NCBI GenBank assembly: GCA_900316985.1
Contig: ONFE01000003.1
Location: 1-64,000, forward strand
Direction: 5' to 3'
From: an uncultured Prevotellaceae bacterium
GTDB taxonomy: Bacteria > Bacteroidota > Bacteroidia > Bacteroidales > Bacteroidaceae
DNA length: 64,000 nt
Every line of letters begins with the position of its first letter. Positions within the stretch are counted from its first letter, which is position 1. The notes under the pieces were generated by a model, which saw nothing but the letters and a program-made list of their open reading frames with translations, did not search any database and had not been told where the DNA came from. Position numbers and translations under genes: made by a program. Shown here piece by piece: positions 52,131 to 62,254 of the stretch.

Positions 52131-53621
52131 ATGCCCGAAAAAAGAAATATCAGACCTATTGACAACAGTTACGGCCATCTGCAGCCGCAGGCACTCGACA
52201 TGGAGCAGGCGGTGCTGGGTGCGCTGATGATTGACAAGGACGCTTTCTCCATCGTCAGCGAGATTCTGCGCCCGGAGACTTTCTACGAGCCCCGTAACCA
52301 GAAGATCTACCAGGCCATCCAGACGCTGAACATGAGTGAGCGGCCGGTGGATATCATGACCGTGACGGAGCAGCTGAAGAAGGACGGAACATTGGAAGAC
52401 GTGGGAGGCCCCGCCTATATCATGGACCTGAGTTCGCATGTGGCTTCGTCTGCCCATATTGAATATCATTCGCGTGTGCTGGCGCAGAAGTTCATGGCCC
52501 GCCAACTGATTTCCTTCGCTTCCGTGATTGAGACGAAGGCTTTCGATGAGACGCAGGATGTGGATGAACTGATGCAGGAGGCGGAGGGTTCGCTCTTCGA
52601 ACTCTCGCAGAAGAACATGCGGCAGGACTATACGCAGATTGACCCTGTGGTGAAGAATGCCGTGGATATCCTGCAGAGAGCAGCTGCCAATACCGACGGA
52701 CTGACGGGTATTTCTACGGGCTATACGGATCTGGACGACAAGACTTCAGGCTGGCAGAACAGCGACCTCGTGATTATCGCCGGTCGTCCGGCCATGGGTA
52801 AGACGGCTTTCGCCCTCTCGCTGGCAAAGAACATTGCCATCGACAACCGTATCCCGGTGGCTTTTTTCTCGCTGGAAATGAGCAATGTGCAGTTGGTGAA
52901 CCGTCTGATTTCGAATGTCTGTGAGATTTCGGGAAAGAAGATTCTGAACGGACAGTTGGACCAGGAGGAATGGAAGCGTCTGGATTCGAGGTTAAGAAGA
53001 TTGCAGGGTGCGCCGCTCTATGTGGATGACACGCCGGGTATGAGCATCTTCGAACTGCGCACGAAGGCTCGCCGACTGGTTCGCGAGAAGGGCGTACGCA
53101 TCATCATGATTGACTACCTGCAGCTGATGAATGCCAACGGCGCAAGGTTTGGCAGCCGTCAGGAAGAGGTATCGACTATTTCCCGTTCGCTGAAAGGTCT
53201 TGCCAAGGAACTGGATATTCCCATTCTGGCGCTGTCGCAGTTGAACCGTGGCGTCGAGGGCCGAGAGGGCAACGAAGGCAAGCGGCCTATGCTCTCTGAC
53301 TTGCGTGAGTCGGGTGCCATCGAGCAGGATGCCGACATGGTGTGCTTTGTGCATCGACCGGAATACTACCGTATCTTCCAGGATGAACATGGTAACGACC
53401 TCCACGGCATGGCGCAGATTATCATTGCCAAGCACCGTAAGGGAGCTACGGGTGACGTGCTGCTGAATTTCCGTGGTGAGTTTACGCGCTTCCAGAACCC
53501 GCAGGATGTACTTATCGGTCCATCGTCTCCGACGAGTGGCGGTGAAATCATCGGAAGCAGGATGAACGGTGGCGATCCGCTGCCTCCTCCGCCTCCAATG
53601 GACGGGCCGATGCCGTTTTAA
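52131..53621 (+). CDS. dnaB: Replicative DNA helicase DnaB
   Basis: The 496-residue hexameric helicase has an N-terminal DnaB domain (QALDMEQAVLGALMIDKDAF) and a RecA-like domain. The latter carries Walker A in IIAGRPAMGKTAFALS, H1a FFSLEMS, Walker B IIMIDYLQLM, H3 LALSQLNRGVE, and the arginine finger region (DLRESGAIEQDADMV). The tail is Pro-rich (DPLPPPPPMDG). It unwinds DNA at the fork. It lies just right of the accessory island, and a GC-rich palindromic repeat unit follows its stop. Confidence 0.96.
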   Translation: MPEKRNIRPIDNSYGHLQPQALDMEQAVLGALMIDKDAFSIVSEILRPETFYEPRNQKIYQAIQTLNMSERPVDIMTVTEQLKKDGTLEDVGGPAYIMDLSSHVASSAHIEYHSRVLAQKFMARQLISFASVIETKAFDETQDVDELMQEAEGSLFELSQKNMRQDYTQIDPVVKNAVDILQRAAANTDGLTGISTGYTDLDDKTSGWQNSDLVIIAGRPAMGKTAFALSLAKNIAIDNRIPVAFFSLEMSNVQLVNRLISNVCEISGKKILNGQLDQEEWKRLDSRLRRLQGAPLYVDDTPGMSIFELRTKARRLVREKGVRIIMIDYLQLMNANGARFGSRQEEVSTISRSLKGLAKELDIPILALSQLNRGVEGREGNEGKRPMLSDLRESGAIEQDADMVCFVHRPEYYRIFQDEHGNDLHGMAQIIIAKHRKGATGDVLLNFRGEFTRFQNPQDVLIGPSSPTSGGEIIGSRMNGGDPLPPPPPMDGPMPF

Positions 53622-53625
53622 TAAG

Positions 53626-53663
53626 GAGACCCACCCCAGCCCTCCCTGTGCAGGGAGGGAGTT
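53626..53663. repeat. GC-rich palindromic repeat unit after dnaB
   Basis: GAGACCCACCCCAGCC is followed by the palindrome CTCCCTGTGCAGGGAG. The same unit occurs in the arms and core of the element at 47261-47843, and similar fragments lie in-frame inside three genes. It may act as a dnaB terminator, but no T-run follows. Confidence 0.65.
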
Positions 53664-53698
53664 GTGAAAGTATTTATAGTAACCATTATTAAAAAAAG

Positions 53699-54370
53699 AT
53701 GAGGAAGTATATATTTGCAATAATCTGCTTGGCTGCCTTGACGGCCAGTGCACAGACGAAGAGCGTTTCTATTCTAGGTGATTCCTACAGCACGTTCGAC
53801 GGCTATATCACGCCAGCCACCAACGAGATGTGGTACTATCAGGGCAATCGTGGCAACAACGACGTGGAAGACGTGACGCAGACCTGGTGGTGGCAGTTCA
53901 TCAAGAACAACGGCTACCGTCTTTGCGTGAACAACTCTTGGAGCGGGGCCACCATCGGCTATTATGGCTATGACGGCAACGACTATAGCGCGCGTTCCTT
54001 TATTACAAGAAGTGACAATCTGGGATGTCCTGACCTGATATTCATCTTTGGCGGTACCAACGACTCATGGGCCGGGGCTCCCATCGGCGAATATAAGTTT
54101 GAGAATCTGCGTCGTGATGACTTCTTCTCTTATCGTCCGGCCTTGGCTTATCTGCTCGACCACATGCAGAAACGCTATCCCAACGTGGAACTGGTTTTCC
54201 TGATAAACAGCGAATTGTCGAAGGACATCACGGAGAGTTCGCAGAAGATTTGCGACCACTATGGCGTGAAGTGGATTCTGCTCCATGACATCGACAAGCA
54301 GAGCGGCCATCCTTCTCAGAAAGGCATGAAGGCTATCGCCGAACAGATAGCTGAGAAACTAAAGAATTGA
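53699..54370 (+). CDS. Secreted SGNH/GDSL hydrolase
   Basis: The 223-residue protein has a signal peptide (cleavage near ASA-Q). It has the SGNH blocks: block I ILGDSYSTFDG, block II Gly in NSWSGATIG, block III GGTNDSW, and block V DKQSGHP with the catalytic His. It is probably an esterase or acetyl-esterase acting on glycans or lipids in the envelope; the substrate is unknown. It follows dnaB by 77 bases, but no operon link is evident. Confidence 0.85.
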   Translation: MRKYIFAIICLAALTASAQTKSVSILGDSYSTFDGYITPATNEMWYYQGNRGNNDVEDVTQTWWWQFIKNNGYRLCVNNSWSGATIGYYGYDGNDYSARSFITRSDNLGCPDLIFIFGGTNDSWAGAPIGEYKFENLRRDDFFSYRPALAYLLDHMQKRYPNVELVFLINSELSKDITESSQKICDHYGVKWILLHDIDKQSGHPSQKGMKAIAEQIAEKLKN

Positions 54371-54431
54371 GAGCAATCATTGGCGGAAAAATACAAATCG
54401 AAAGATTTTTAGGTAAAAAAGTTACGAATTA

Positions 54432-54463
54432 TTTGCACGAAAGGATATTTATATGTACCTTTG
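54432..54463 (+). promoter_or_regulatory. Promoter of the leucine/isoleucine operon
   Basis: TTTG at 54432-54435, a 20-base spacer and TACCTTTG at 54456-54463: an exact consensus match. The start near 54470 lies 17 bases before the leader-peptide ATG. Confidence 0.75.
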
Positions 54464-54486
54464 CAGCCGATTAAAGAAAAGTAGAT

Positions 54487-54573
54487 ATGATTCAGTGCAT
54501 TTCACTAAGCATCCTAATTAGCATTATTATTCGACTGCGTCCGGCTGTCGGAAGTGTGAGGGTGTGTATGTGA
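54487..54573 (+). CDS. Leader peptide rich in Ile and Leu (attenuation control)
   Basis: This is a 28-codon frame from ATG 54487 to TGA 54571-54573. Codons 5-15 include six Ile and two Leu, with a run of three Ile codons at 13-15; Leu and Val follow at 17, 21, 24 and 26. It sits between an exact promoter and a strong terminator ahead of leuA. Stalling on the Ile/Leu codons would leave 54549-54556 free to pair with the terminator loop. This is the classic arrangement for amino-acid attenuation; translation is inferred. Confidence 0.7.
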   Translation: MIQCISLSILISIIIRLRPAVGSVRVCM

Positions 54574-54634
54574 ATGCATGCATGATGGTATATGAAACCT
54601 TTCCACTTCCGAGCAAGTGCGAAAGGTTTTTTTT
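54549..54634 (+). terminator. Attenuator with competing antiterminator, upstream of leuA
   Basis: Terminator: AACCTTTC (54596-54603) pairs with GAAAGGTT (54621-54628), then eight Ts. Antiterminator: CGGAAGTG (54549-54556, inside the leader peptide codons) pairs perfectly with CACTTCCG (54604-54611), which lies immediately after the terminator's left arm. The two folds exclude each other. A ribosome that finishes the leader peptide covers 54549-54556 and favours termination; one stalled at the Ile codons favours read-through. Confidence 0.75.
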
Positions 54635-54675
54635 ATATCCTGAAGTGGACATTTAATTCGTAAAATATAATTAAG

Positions 54676-56181
54676 ATGAGTGACAGATTGTTTGTTTTCG
54701 ACACAACGCTTCGCGATGGCGAGCAGGTTCCGGGATGTCAGTTGAACACCGTGGAGAAGATCCAGGTGGCCAAGCAACTGGAACAGTTAGGCGTGGATGT
54801 GATTGAAGCAGGATTTCCCATTTCAAGTCCCGGCGACTTCAATTCCGTGATTGAGATTTCAAAGGCCGTTACGTGGCCGACCATTTGTGCGCTGACACGC
54901 GCGGTGGAGAAGGACATCGACGTGGCCGCCGAGTCGCTGCAGTATGCCAAGCGCAAGCGTATCCATACGGGTATCGGCACGAGTGACTCCCACATCAAGT
55001 ATAAGTTTAACTCCAACCGTGAGGAAATCATCGAGCGCGCCGTGGCTGCCGTGAAGTATGCCAAGAAGTTCGTGGACGATGTGGAGTTCTATGCGGAGGA
55101 TGCAGGGCGCACGGACAATGAGTATCTGGCGCGTGTCATCGAGGCCGTCGTGAAGGCTGGTGCCACGGTGTGTAACATACCGGATACCACGGGTTACTGT
55201 CTTCCGCAGGAGTATGGAGAGAAGATTAAATACCTGATGGAGCATGTTGACGGTTTATCGTCGGGCAAGGCCATTCTCTCCACACATTGCCACAATGACC
55301 TCGGCATGGCTACGGCCAACACGGTTAGCGGTGTGCTCAATGGCGCTCGTCAGGTTGAGGTAACCATCAACGGTATCGGTGAGCGTGCCGGCAATACCTC
55401 GCTCGAAGAGATTGCCATGATTATGAAGTGCCATAAAGGGCTTGGCATCGATACTAATATCAACACCACGAAGATCTATCCCGCCAGCCGCATGGTGAGT
55501 TCGCTGATGAACATGCCCGTTCAGCCGAACAAGGCCGTGGTAGGGCGCAATGCCTTTGCCCACAGCAGCGGCATCCATCAGGACGGCGTGCTGAAGAACG
55601 TGCAGACTTACGAGATCATGAATCCGAAGGACGTGGGACTCGACGACAACTCTATCGTATTGACGGCCCGAAGCGGACGTGCTGCGTTGAAGTATCGTCT
55701 GGAAGTGCTGGGTGTGGGTATCGACGACGAGAAGAAACTGGATAAGCTCTATCAGAAGTTCCTCGCCTTGGCCGACCGCAAGAAGGAGGTCAACGATGAC
55801 GACATCCTGACGCTGGCAGGAGCAGACAGTTCGGAGAATCATGCCGTGAGACTCGACTTCCTGCAGGTGACCACGGGTATGGGCGTGAAGAGTGTGGCCT
55901 CCATCGGTCTCGACATCAGTAACCAAAAGTTTGAGGCTGCCGCCACGGGTAACGGTCCGGTGGATGCTGCCATCAAGGCCCTGAAGAAGATCATCATGAA
56001 ACAGATGACGCTGAAGGAGTTTACCATCCAGGCCATCTCCAAGGGTTCCGACGACATGGGTAAGGTACACATGCAGGTAGAATACAACGGCAACCTGTAT
56101 TATGGCTTCGGTGCCAATACCGACATCGTGACCGCTTCCGTGGAAGCCTATATTGACTGTATTAACAAGTTTAGAAATTAA
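54676..56181 (+). CDS. leuA: 2-isopropylmalate synthase
   Basis: The 501-residue enzyme makes 2-isopropylmalate from ketoisovalerate and acetyl-CoA, committing carbon to leucine. Marks are [16 protein letters not shown], the metal site H-x-H in [22 protein letters not shown], the linker [15 protein letters not shown], and a C-terminal LeuA dimer regulatory domain (about 390-500), the usual site of leucine feedback. It is the first gene of the operon behind the attenuator; leuC starts 3 bases after its stop. Confidence 0.95.
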   Translation: MSDRLFVFDTTLRDGEQVPGCQLNTVEKIQVAKQLEQLGVDVIEAGFPISSPGDFNSVIEISKAVTWPTICALTRAVEKDIDVAAESLQYAKRKRIHTGIGTSDSHIKYKFNSNREEIIERAVAAVKYAKKFVDDVEFYAEDAGRTDNEYLARVIEAVVKAGATVCNIPDTTGYCLPQEYGEKIKYLMEHVDGLSSGKAILSTHCHNDLGMATANTVSGVLNGARQVEVTINGIGERAGNTSLEEIAMIMKCHKGLGIDTNINTTKIYPASRMVSSLMNMPVQPNKAVVGRNAFAHSSGIHQDGVLKNVQTYEIMNPKDVGLDDNSIVLTARSGRAALKYRLEVLGVGIDDEKKLDKLYQKFLALADRKKEVNDDDILTLAGADSSENHAVRLDFLQVTTGMGVKSVASIGLDISNQKFEAAATGNGPVDAAIKALKKIIMKQMTLKEFTIQAISKGSDDMGKVHMQVEYNGNLYYGFGANTDIVTASVEAYIDCINKFRN

Positions 56182-56184
56182 GAT

Positions 56185-57582
56185 ATGAATACGCTTTTCG
56201 ATAAGATTTGGGACAAGCACGTCGTCCAGACCGTGGAGGACGGTCCGACGCAACTGTATATCGACCGTCTCTATTGCCACGAAGTGACTTCGCCGCAGGC
56301 CTTCGACGGAATGAGGCAGCGTGGTTTGAAGTGTTTCCGTCCGCAGCAGATTTTCTGTATGCCCGACCACAATACGCCCACGCATGATCAGGACAAGCCT
56401 ATCGAGGATCCTGTCTCCAAGAATCAGGTGGACACGCTCTCCAGGAATGCCAAGGAATTCGGACTGACTCACTATGGCATGATGGACAAGTCGAACGGCA
56501 TCATCCACGTGGTGGGACCCGAAAAGGGACTCTCGTTGCCGGGTATGACCATCGTCTGCGGAGACTCCCATACATCCACCCACGGTGCCATGGGGGCTGT
56601 GGCCTTCGGTATCGGAACCTCAGAGGTGGAGATGGTGATGGCTTCACAATGCATTCTGCAGCAGAAGCCCAAGTCGATGCGTATCAACATCAACGGCAAA
56701 CTGCAGAAGGGTGTCACGGCCAAGGATGTGGCTTTGTATCTGATGTCGAAGCTCACCACCAGCGGTGCCACAGGCTATTTCGTGGAATATAGCGGTGACG
56801 TGGTACGAGATATGTCGATGGAAGGCCGCCTGACGCTCTGCAATCTCTCCATAGAGATGGGTGCCCGCGGCGGCTTTGTGGCTCCCGATGAGATTACCTT
56901 TAATTATATAAAAGGTAGGGAGTATGCCCCGAAGGGGGAGGAATGGGACAAGGCCGTAAGCTATTGGAAGACGCTGAAGAGTGGGGATGATGCAGTATTC
57001 GACAAGGAACTCACCTTCGATGCTGCCGACATCGAGCCACGTATCACCTACGGCACCAATCCCGGCATGGGTATCGGCATCACCGAATGTGTGCCAATGC
57101 TCGACACCATACCAGAGACGGGAAAGGCAGGCTTCCTGAAGTCGCTCGGCTATATGGGTTTCGAACCCGGTGAGAAATTGTTGGGTCATCCCATCGACTA
57201 TGTCTTCCTGGGTGCATGTACCAACGGGCGTATTGAAGACTTCCGCGCCTTTGCCTCCCTCGTAAAAGGTAGGCGTAAGGCTGAGCATGTGATTGCCTGG
57301 CTGGTGCCCGGTTCATGGGCCGTGGATCGTCAGATTCGTGAGGAAGGACTTGACAAGGTTCTGGAGGCTGCAGGTTTTGAGATTCGTCAGCCTGGCTGTT
57401 CTGCCTGTCTGGCGATGAATGATGACAAGATTCCTGCGGGAAAATATTCTGTTTCCACCAGCAACCGCAACTTTGAAGGTCGTCAGGGTCCTGGTGCGCG
57501 TACTATTCTTGCTTCTCCGTTGGTTGCTGCGGCAGTAGCTGTCACGGGAGTGATTACGGATCCCCGCGAGTTGTTATCTTAA
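56185..57582 (+). CDS. leuC: 3-isopropylmalate dehydratase, large subunit
   Basis: The 465-residue aconitase-superfamily subunit has DHNTPTHDQ near the N-terminus, [19 protein letters not shown], and the [4Fe-4S] cysteines in FLGACTNGR and [12 protein letters not shown]. With LeuD it isomerises 2-isopropylmalate to 3-isopropylmalate; the same pair can isomerise citramalate in the cimA route. It is separated from leuD by a small lipoprotein gene, an unusual interruption of the leuC-leuD pair. Confidence 0.96.
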   Translation: MNTLFDKIWDKHVVQTVEDGPTQLYIDRLYCHEVTSPQAFDGMRQRGLKCFRPQQIFCMPDHNTPTHDQDKPIEDPVSKNQVDTLSRNAKEFGLTHYGMMDKSNGIIHVVGPEKGLSLPGMTIVCGDSHTSTHGAMGAVAFGIGTSEVEMVMASQCILQQKPKSMRININGKLQKGVTAKDVALYLMSKLTTSGATGYFVEYSGDVVRDMSMEGRLTLCNLSIEMGARGGFVAPDEITFNYIKGREYAPKGEEWDKAVSYWKTLKSGDDAVFDKELTFDAADIEPRITYGTNPGMGIGITECVPMLDTIPETGKAGFLKSLGYMGFEPGEKLLGHPIDYVFLGACTNGRIEDFRAFASLVKGRRKAEHVIAWLVPGSWAVDRQIREEGLDKVLEAAGFEIRQPGCSACLAMNDDKIPAGKYSVSTSNRNFEGRQGPGARTILASPLVAAAVAVTGVITDPRELLS

Positions 57583-57594
57583 GAAGATTGACCA

Positions 57595-58125
57595 ATGAGC
57601 AAAATCTATATTTACACCTGTCTGCTCTTTGCAGTCTTGATATTGGCAGCATTTGTCGTAGCCTGTTCAAGTGGCAGTACGAATATTCAGAAAGACGTGA
57701 AAGGGAAAATTACAAAGTATGTCTATCATTACGGTGACAGGAGTGTGGCTCCTGATTATCATCGCAGTTACACGATAGAGGTCAGCGCCGATTCGACGGT
57801 CTTCATCGTTACCACCTATGGCAAGGAACTGTTGCGGAAAACCTACAATCAGAACAAACTCGCAGAGATAGAGGCCGCCTTGAGTACAATGGACATCAAA
57901 CTCAAGAAAGAGAAAAAGAGCGCATGCTCCGGCGGTTACAGCGAATCCTTGCGGGAATTTGTACAAGACGAAGTAGTCTTCAACGGCTATGTATATCATT
58001 GTGATGGGGATAGCGGGACGCTTCATGTAGGCAATGGAGATTTGTCTTCGGTGTTTAAGGATGTTGTACCTGAATCAGTAGATTCGCTCATAAACGAAAC
58101 AATGAAATATGAAACAGAAATTTAA
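57595..58125 (+). CDS. Small lipoprotein embedded between leuC and leuD
   Basis: The 176-residue protein has an N-terminal hydrophobic stretch (LLFAVLILAAFVVAC) with a lipobox VVAC. A soluble domain rich in Tyr, Val and Thr beta-type segments follows (YVYHYGDRS, YTIEVSADSTVFIVTTYG) with a few Cys. It starts 12 bases after leuC and overlaps leuD by 17 bases, so it is transcribed and probably translated with the operon. No family is recognised, and nothing in it suggests a role in amino-acid synthesis; it may be an insertion or a coupled envelope function. Confidence 0.65.
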   Translation: MSKIYIYTCLLFAVLILAAFVVACSSGSTNIQKDVKGKITKYVYHYGDRSVAPDYHRSYTIEVSADSTVFIVTTYGKELLRKTYNQNKLAEIEAALSTMDIKLKKEKKSACSGGYSESLREFVQDEVVFNGYVYHCDGDSGTLHVGNGDLSSVFKDVVPESVDSLINETMKYETEI

Positions 58126-58705
58126 CGTTATAACATCAACCTGTGTCCCCCTTCCCTTGGAGAATGTGGATACTGACCAGATTATTCCCGCCCGTTTTCT
58201 CAAGGCTACTACCCGCGAGGAGGGTTTCTTTGGTGACAATCTGTTCCGCGACTGGCGCTATAACCCCGACGGAAGTGTCAATAAGGACTTCGTGCTCAAT
58301 GATCCGACCTATGGAGGATGCATCCTGGTGGCAGGCAAGAACTTCGGTTCCGGCTCCAGCCGCGAGCATGCTGCATGGGCCATTGCCGGCTATGGCTTCC
58401 GGGTGGTGATCAGCTCGTTCTTTGCCGATATTCACAAGAATAACGAATTGAATAACTTCGTGCTTCCCGTGGTGGTCAGTGAGCAGTTCCTCTCCGAACT
58501 ATTCCAGAGCATCAAGGAGAATCCCCGGATGGAGGTGGAGGTGGACTTGCCTAATCAGACCGTGACCAATAAGACTACGGGAAAGAGTGAGCATTTCGAT
58601 ATCAACGGCTATAAGAAGCATTGTCTGATAAACGGTCTCGACGATATTGACTTCCTGGTGCAGAATCAGGACAAGACCGAGACCTGGGAAACAAAGAATA
58701 AGTAA
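58109..58705 (+). CDS. leuD: 3-isopropylmalate dehydratase, small subunit
   Basis: The 198-residue swivelling subunit has VDTDQIIPARFLK, AGKNFGSGSSREHAAWAI and the C-terminal helix NGYKKHCLINGLDDIDFL. It partners LeuC. Its start overlaps the lipoprotein gene, and its stop overlaps the cimA start by one base (TAATG), marking tight translational coupling. Confidence 0.96.
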   Translation: MKQKFNVITSTCVPLPLENVDTDQIIPARFLKATTREEGFFGDNLFRDWRYNPDGSVNKDFVLNDPTYGGCILVAGKNFGSGSSREHAAWAIAGYGFRVVISSFFADIHKNNELNNFVLPVVVSEQFLSELFQSIKENPRMEVEVDLPNQTVTNKTTGKSEHFDINGYKKHCLINGLDDIDFLVQNQDKTETWETKNK

Positions 58706-60303
58706 TGGGTACTGCTGAGAAACTGAATACTTCGGCTAAAAGCCATTTGCCGTTCATAGAAATCATGGACTGCACGTTGCGCGACGGAGAGCAGACATCA
58801 GGTGTCAGTTTTCTGCCCCACGAAAAACTGGTCATAGCCCGTATGTTGCTCCGTGACCTCAATGTGGACCGTATCGAAGTAGCTTCGGCACGAGTCTCCG
58901 AGGGCGAAAAGGAGGCCGTGAAGATGATCTGCCGTTATGCCAATCAGATAGGAATGGTTGACAGGGTGGAAGTGCTGGGATTTGTGGATGGCGGACAGTC
59001 TGTGGATTGGATTTCCGACTGCGGAGGCCATGTCATCAATCTTTTGGCCAAAGGTTCTGAACGTCATTGCCGCGAACAGCTCCACAAGACGGTCGATGAG
59101 CATATCGATGATATCCTTACGACTGTTCGCTATGCGAATGAAAAGGGAATGACCGTGAACCTCTATCTGGAGGACTGGAGTAACGGGATGAAGGATTCGC
59201 CCAAGTATGTCTATCGCCTGATGGATGCGCTGACTTCCCTTCAGGGTAAAACGGAGGGAGGTTCTATTAAACGCTTTATGCTCCCCGATACGCTTGGTAT
59301 TCTGAACCCCCTGCAAGTGATAGAATATATGCGCAAGATGAGGAAGCACTATCCTGGCGTGCATTTCGATTTCCATGCCCATAATGACTATGATCTGGCG
59401 GTGAGCAATTCACTCGCTGCCGTTCTTAGCGGATGCAAGGGACTTCACGTGACGGTGAACGGACTTGGAGAGCGTTGCGGCAATGCACCGCTATCAAGCG
59501 TGCAGGTCATTCTGAAGGATCAGTTTCAGGCCAAGACCAGCATTCGCGAAGACAAACTGAACGCCATTTCCCGTATGGTGGAGGGCTATAGCGGTATTGC
59601 CGTGGCTCCCAATCAGCCGGTCATCGGTGAGAATGTGTTTACGCAGGTTGCTGGAGTTCACGCCGATGGCGATAGCAAGGGCGGACTCTACATGAATCAA
59701 CTTGTTCCCGAACGTTTTGGCCGTAAGCGTGAGTATGCGTTGGGCAAGAATAGTGGCAAGGCCAATATCCTGCGTAATTTGGAGGAGCTGGGATTGGAAC
59801 TGACACCAGAGCAGACACGGCTTGTCACCGAACGTATTACTGAACTTGGTGACCGCAAGGAAGTGGTGACACCCGAAGACCTGCCTTTCATCATCAGCGA
59901 TGTGCTGAAGCACAATACGCAGGACAACAAGGTGAAGCTCATCAGTTACATGGTGTCTACGGCCTACGGTCTGAAACCTGGTGCCAATGTGAAGGTTGAA
60001 ATCAACGGCCAACAGTATGAGGCCAGTGCAACGGGTGACGGTCAGTATGATGCGTTCGTGAAGGCTTTGCGCTATATCTATAAGAAATATCTGGGCCGTA
60101 CGTTTCCGCTACTGGCCAACTATGCCGTGAGCATTCCTCCCGGTGGCCGTACGGATGCCTTGGTGCAGACCGTTATCACCTGGCAGGAAGACGGCAAGAT
60201 TATCCGTACGCGTGGACTGGATGCCGACCAGACGGAAGCTGCTATCAAGGCTACGTTCAAGATGCTCAACATTATTGAGGAAAAACTGGAAAAGAAGAAT
60301 TAA
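58705..60303 (+). CDS. cimA: (R)-citramalate synthase-type enzyme (LeuA-like)
   Basis: The 532-residue HMGL-like enzyme has [16 protein letters not shown], the metal site in [42 protein letters not shown], and a C-terminal LeuA-type regulatory domain (about 400-520). It is clearly distinct from the true LeuA three genes upstream. A second synthase in a leu operon is best explained as citramalate synthase, which feeds pyruvate and acetyl-CoA into isoleucine through the same LeuCD/LeuB steps. Homocitrate synthase or a second isopropylmalate synthase is the alternative. Confidence 0.8.
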   Translation: MGTAEKLNTSAKSHLPFIEIMDCTLRDGEQTSGVSFLPHEKLVIARMLLRDLNVDRIEVASARVSEGEKEAVKMICRYANQIGMVDRVEVLGFVDGGQSVDWISDCGGHVINLLAKGSERHCREQLHKTVDEHIDDILTTVRYANEKGMTVNLYLEDWSNGMKDSPKYVYRLMDALTSLQGKTEGGSIKRFMLPDTLGILNPLQVIEYMRKMRKHYPGVHFDFHAHNDYDLAVSNSLAAVLSGCKGLHVTVNGLGERCGNAPLSSVQVILKDQFQAKTSIREDKLNAISRMVEGYSGIAVAPNQPVIGENVFTQVAGVHADGDSKGGLYMNQLVPERFGRKREYALGKNSGKANILRNLEELGLELTPEQTRLVTERITELGDRKEVVTPEDLPFIISDVLKHNTQDNKVKLISYMVSTAYGLKPGANVKVEINGQQYEASATGDGQYDAFVKALRYIYKKYLGRTFPLLANYAVSIPPGGRTDALVQTVITWQEDGKIIRTRGLDADQTEAAIKATFKMLNIIEEKLEKKN

Positions 60304-60317
60304 AAAGACGAATCGAT

Positions 60318-61379
60318 ATGAAATTAAACATTGCTGTATTGGCCGGTGATGGTATCGGCCCTGAGATTATGGAGCAGGGTGTGGCTGTGATGTCTGCTGT
60401 TGCTGAGAAGTTCGGCCACGAAGTGATTTACAAGGAAGCCCTTTGCGGTGCCCATGCCATCGATGAGGTGGGTGACCCATTCCCCGAGGAGACTTTCAAG
60501 ACTTGCCAGGAGGCTGATGCAGTGCTTTTTGCCTCTGTAGGTGATCCCAAATTTGACAATGACCCCACAGCCAAGGTCCGTCCGGAGCAGGGCCTGCTTG
60601 CCATGCGTAAGAAATTGGGTCTCTTTGCCAACATCCGTCCTGTTCAGACCTTTAAGTGCCTGTTGCATAAGAGTCCTTTGAAAGACGAACTTATCGAAGG
60701 GGCAGATTTCGTCTGCATCCGCGAACTCACCGGCGGCATGTATTTCGGTGAGAAGTATCAGGACAATGACAAGGCCTATGATACCAACTATTATACACGT
60801 CCGGAGATTGAGCGCATTCTGAAGGTGGCCTATGAATATGCCCTGAAGCGCAAGAAACACCTGACGGTGGTAGATAAGGCCAATGTCCTGGCAAGCAGTC
60901 GTTTGTGGCGTCAGGTTGCCAAGGAGATGGCTCCAAAGTATCCGGATGTGGTGACCGACTATATGTTTGTCGATAATGCCGCCATGAAGATGCTCACCGA
61001 GCCCAAGTCCTTCGATGTGATGGTGACGGAGAATACCTTCGGCGATATCCTGACCGATGAAGGATCGTGCATCAGCGGTTCCATGGGATTGCTGCCATCG
61101 GCTTCCACCGGTGAGAGTACTCCCGTCTTTGAACCTATCCACGGCAGTTGGCCACAGGCAAAGGGACTGAATATTGCCAATCCTCTGGCACAGATTCTCT
61201 CTGTGGCGATGCTCTATGAATACTTTGGACTTCAGGATGAAGGTGCCCTTATCCGTAAGGCCGTAGATGCTTCTCTTGATGAGAATGTACGTACCCCTGA
61301 AATTCAGGTGGAAGGCGGAGCCAAGTACGGCACGAAGGAAGTAGGAGAGTGGATCGTTAATTATATCAAGAATGCGTAA
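60318..61379 (+). CDS. leuB: 3-isopropylmalate dehydrogenase
   Basis: The 353-residue beta-decarboxylating dehydrogenase has [15 protein letters not shown], the substrate arginines in [14 protein letters not shown] and [27 protein letters not shown], the metal Asp in MFVDNAAM and [10 protein letters not shown], and the NAD-binding EPIHGSWPQ. It completes the leucine branch and can also oxidise methylmalate for isoleucine. It lies 14 bases after cimA and overlaps the TPR gene by 8 bases. Confidence 0.96.
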   Translation: MKLNIAVLAGDGIGPEIMEQGVAVMSAVAEKFGHEVIYKEALCGAHAIDEVGDPFPEETFKTCQEADAVLFASVGDPKFDNDPTAKVRPEQGLLAMRKKLGLFANIRPVQTFKCLLHKSPLKDELIEGADFVCIRELTGGMYFGEKYQDNDKAYDTNYYTRPEIERILKVAYEYALKRKKHLTVVDKANVLASSRLWRQVAKEMAPKYPDVVTDYMFVDNAAMKMLTEPKSFDVMVTENTFGDILTDEGSCISGSMGLLPSASTGESTPVFEPIHGSWPQAKGLNIANPLAQILSVAMLYEYFGLQDEGALIRKAVDASLDENVRTPEIQVEGGAKYGTKEVGEWIVNYIKNA

Positions 61380-62040
61380 GTTCATTCTAATAGGTATGTT
61401 GTTGTTTGCTTTGGGCATATCGGCTCAGAGCAAACAGCAACTGCGTGAAGAATTGAAGGAAGCCACCGAGGCACTTTCCTTCCGACCGGATTCTATCGAC
61501 CTGCGACTGAAGAAGGCTGCCCTCAATATGCAGTTGGAGCAGTGGGAATATGCGCTGTCGGAATACGACTATGTGCTCCGTCTTGACCCTGAGAATCCGG
61601 CTGGTCTTTATTATCGTGCCTATGCCAACGAGATGTTGGGTCGCTATAACTTTGCCCGTGCTGACTATGAGACGCTGTTGAAAATCGTTCCTTCCAACTT
61701 TGAGGCCCGTTTGGGACTTGCCTTGCTCAATCAGAAAGACCGCCATTTTACGGAGGCAATGGATCAGATCAATCAGTTGGTTGAGGCTTATCCCAATAAC
61801 GCTATGGTCTATGTAGCCCGTGCCAATATGGAGCGTGAGCGCAAAATGTATGCTTTGGCAGAGTACGATTTTACACAGGCCATCCAGTTGGAACCCGATG
61901 TGACTGATCATCTGGTGAACCGTGCAGATGTCAGAATCATGATGGAAAACTACGAAGGAGCCAAGGCAGATCTTGACCTTTTAGTCAAAAAAGGGATCCT
62001 TAAAACGGCCTTGCAGGATTTCTATAAACGGTTGAAATAA
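61372..62040 (+). CDS. Secreted TPR-repeat protein at the end of the leu operon
   Basis: The 222-residue protein has a signal peptide (cleavage near SA-Q) followed by about five tetratricopeptide-type repeats, for example [20 protein letters not shown] and [23 protein letters not shown] arrays bind proteins; this one would act in the periplasm. Its start overlaps leuB by 8 bases, so it is translationally coupled, but a metabolic role is not suggested by the sequence. The partner is unknown. Confidence 0.8.
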   Translation: MRKFILIGMLLFALGISAQSKQQLREELKEATEALSFRPDSIDLRLKKAALNMQLEQWEYALSEYDYVLRLDPENPAGLYYRAYANEMLGRYNFARADYETLLKIVPSNFEARLGLALLNQKDRHFTEAMDQINQLVEAYPNNAMVYVARANMERERKMYALAEYDFTQAIQLEPDVTDHLVNRADVRIMMENYEGAKADLDLLVKKGILKTALQDFYKRLK

Positions 62041-62069
62041 AGACAACGTTAACAATAATAAAAAAAGAA

Positions 62070-62095
62070 AGCGAATAGCTTCACAGCTCTTCGCT
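62070..62095 (+). terminator. Hairpin at the end of the leu operon
   Basis: AGCGAATAGCT (62070-62080) pairs at 10 of 11 positions with AGCTCTTCGCT (62085-62095). A T-run appears only later, at 62118-62124. The rest of 62041-62254 is A/T-rich with no gene. Confidence 0.5.
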
Positions 62096-62254
62096 TCACA
62101 TCTCCAATAGGTATTAGTTTTTTTAAGGTAAAAAGATTGTTTTCAGGATAACAATGCAAAGGTAACGAACATTTTTTTAAACACCAAAGGTTTTTATTAC
62201 AAAAATTTATAGTCTTTGGTTGTGTCCGTTAACAGTTCAAGAATTTAAATAATT

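Noticed and set aside
55255..56583. 442-codon frame antisense to leuA/leuC
   Set aside because: Spans two genuine, well-recognised genes and has no domain of its own.
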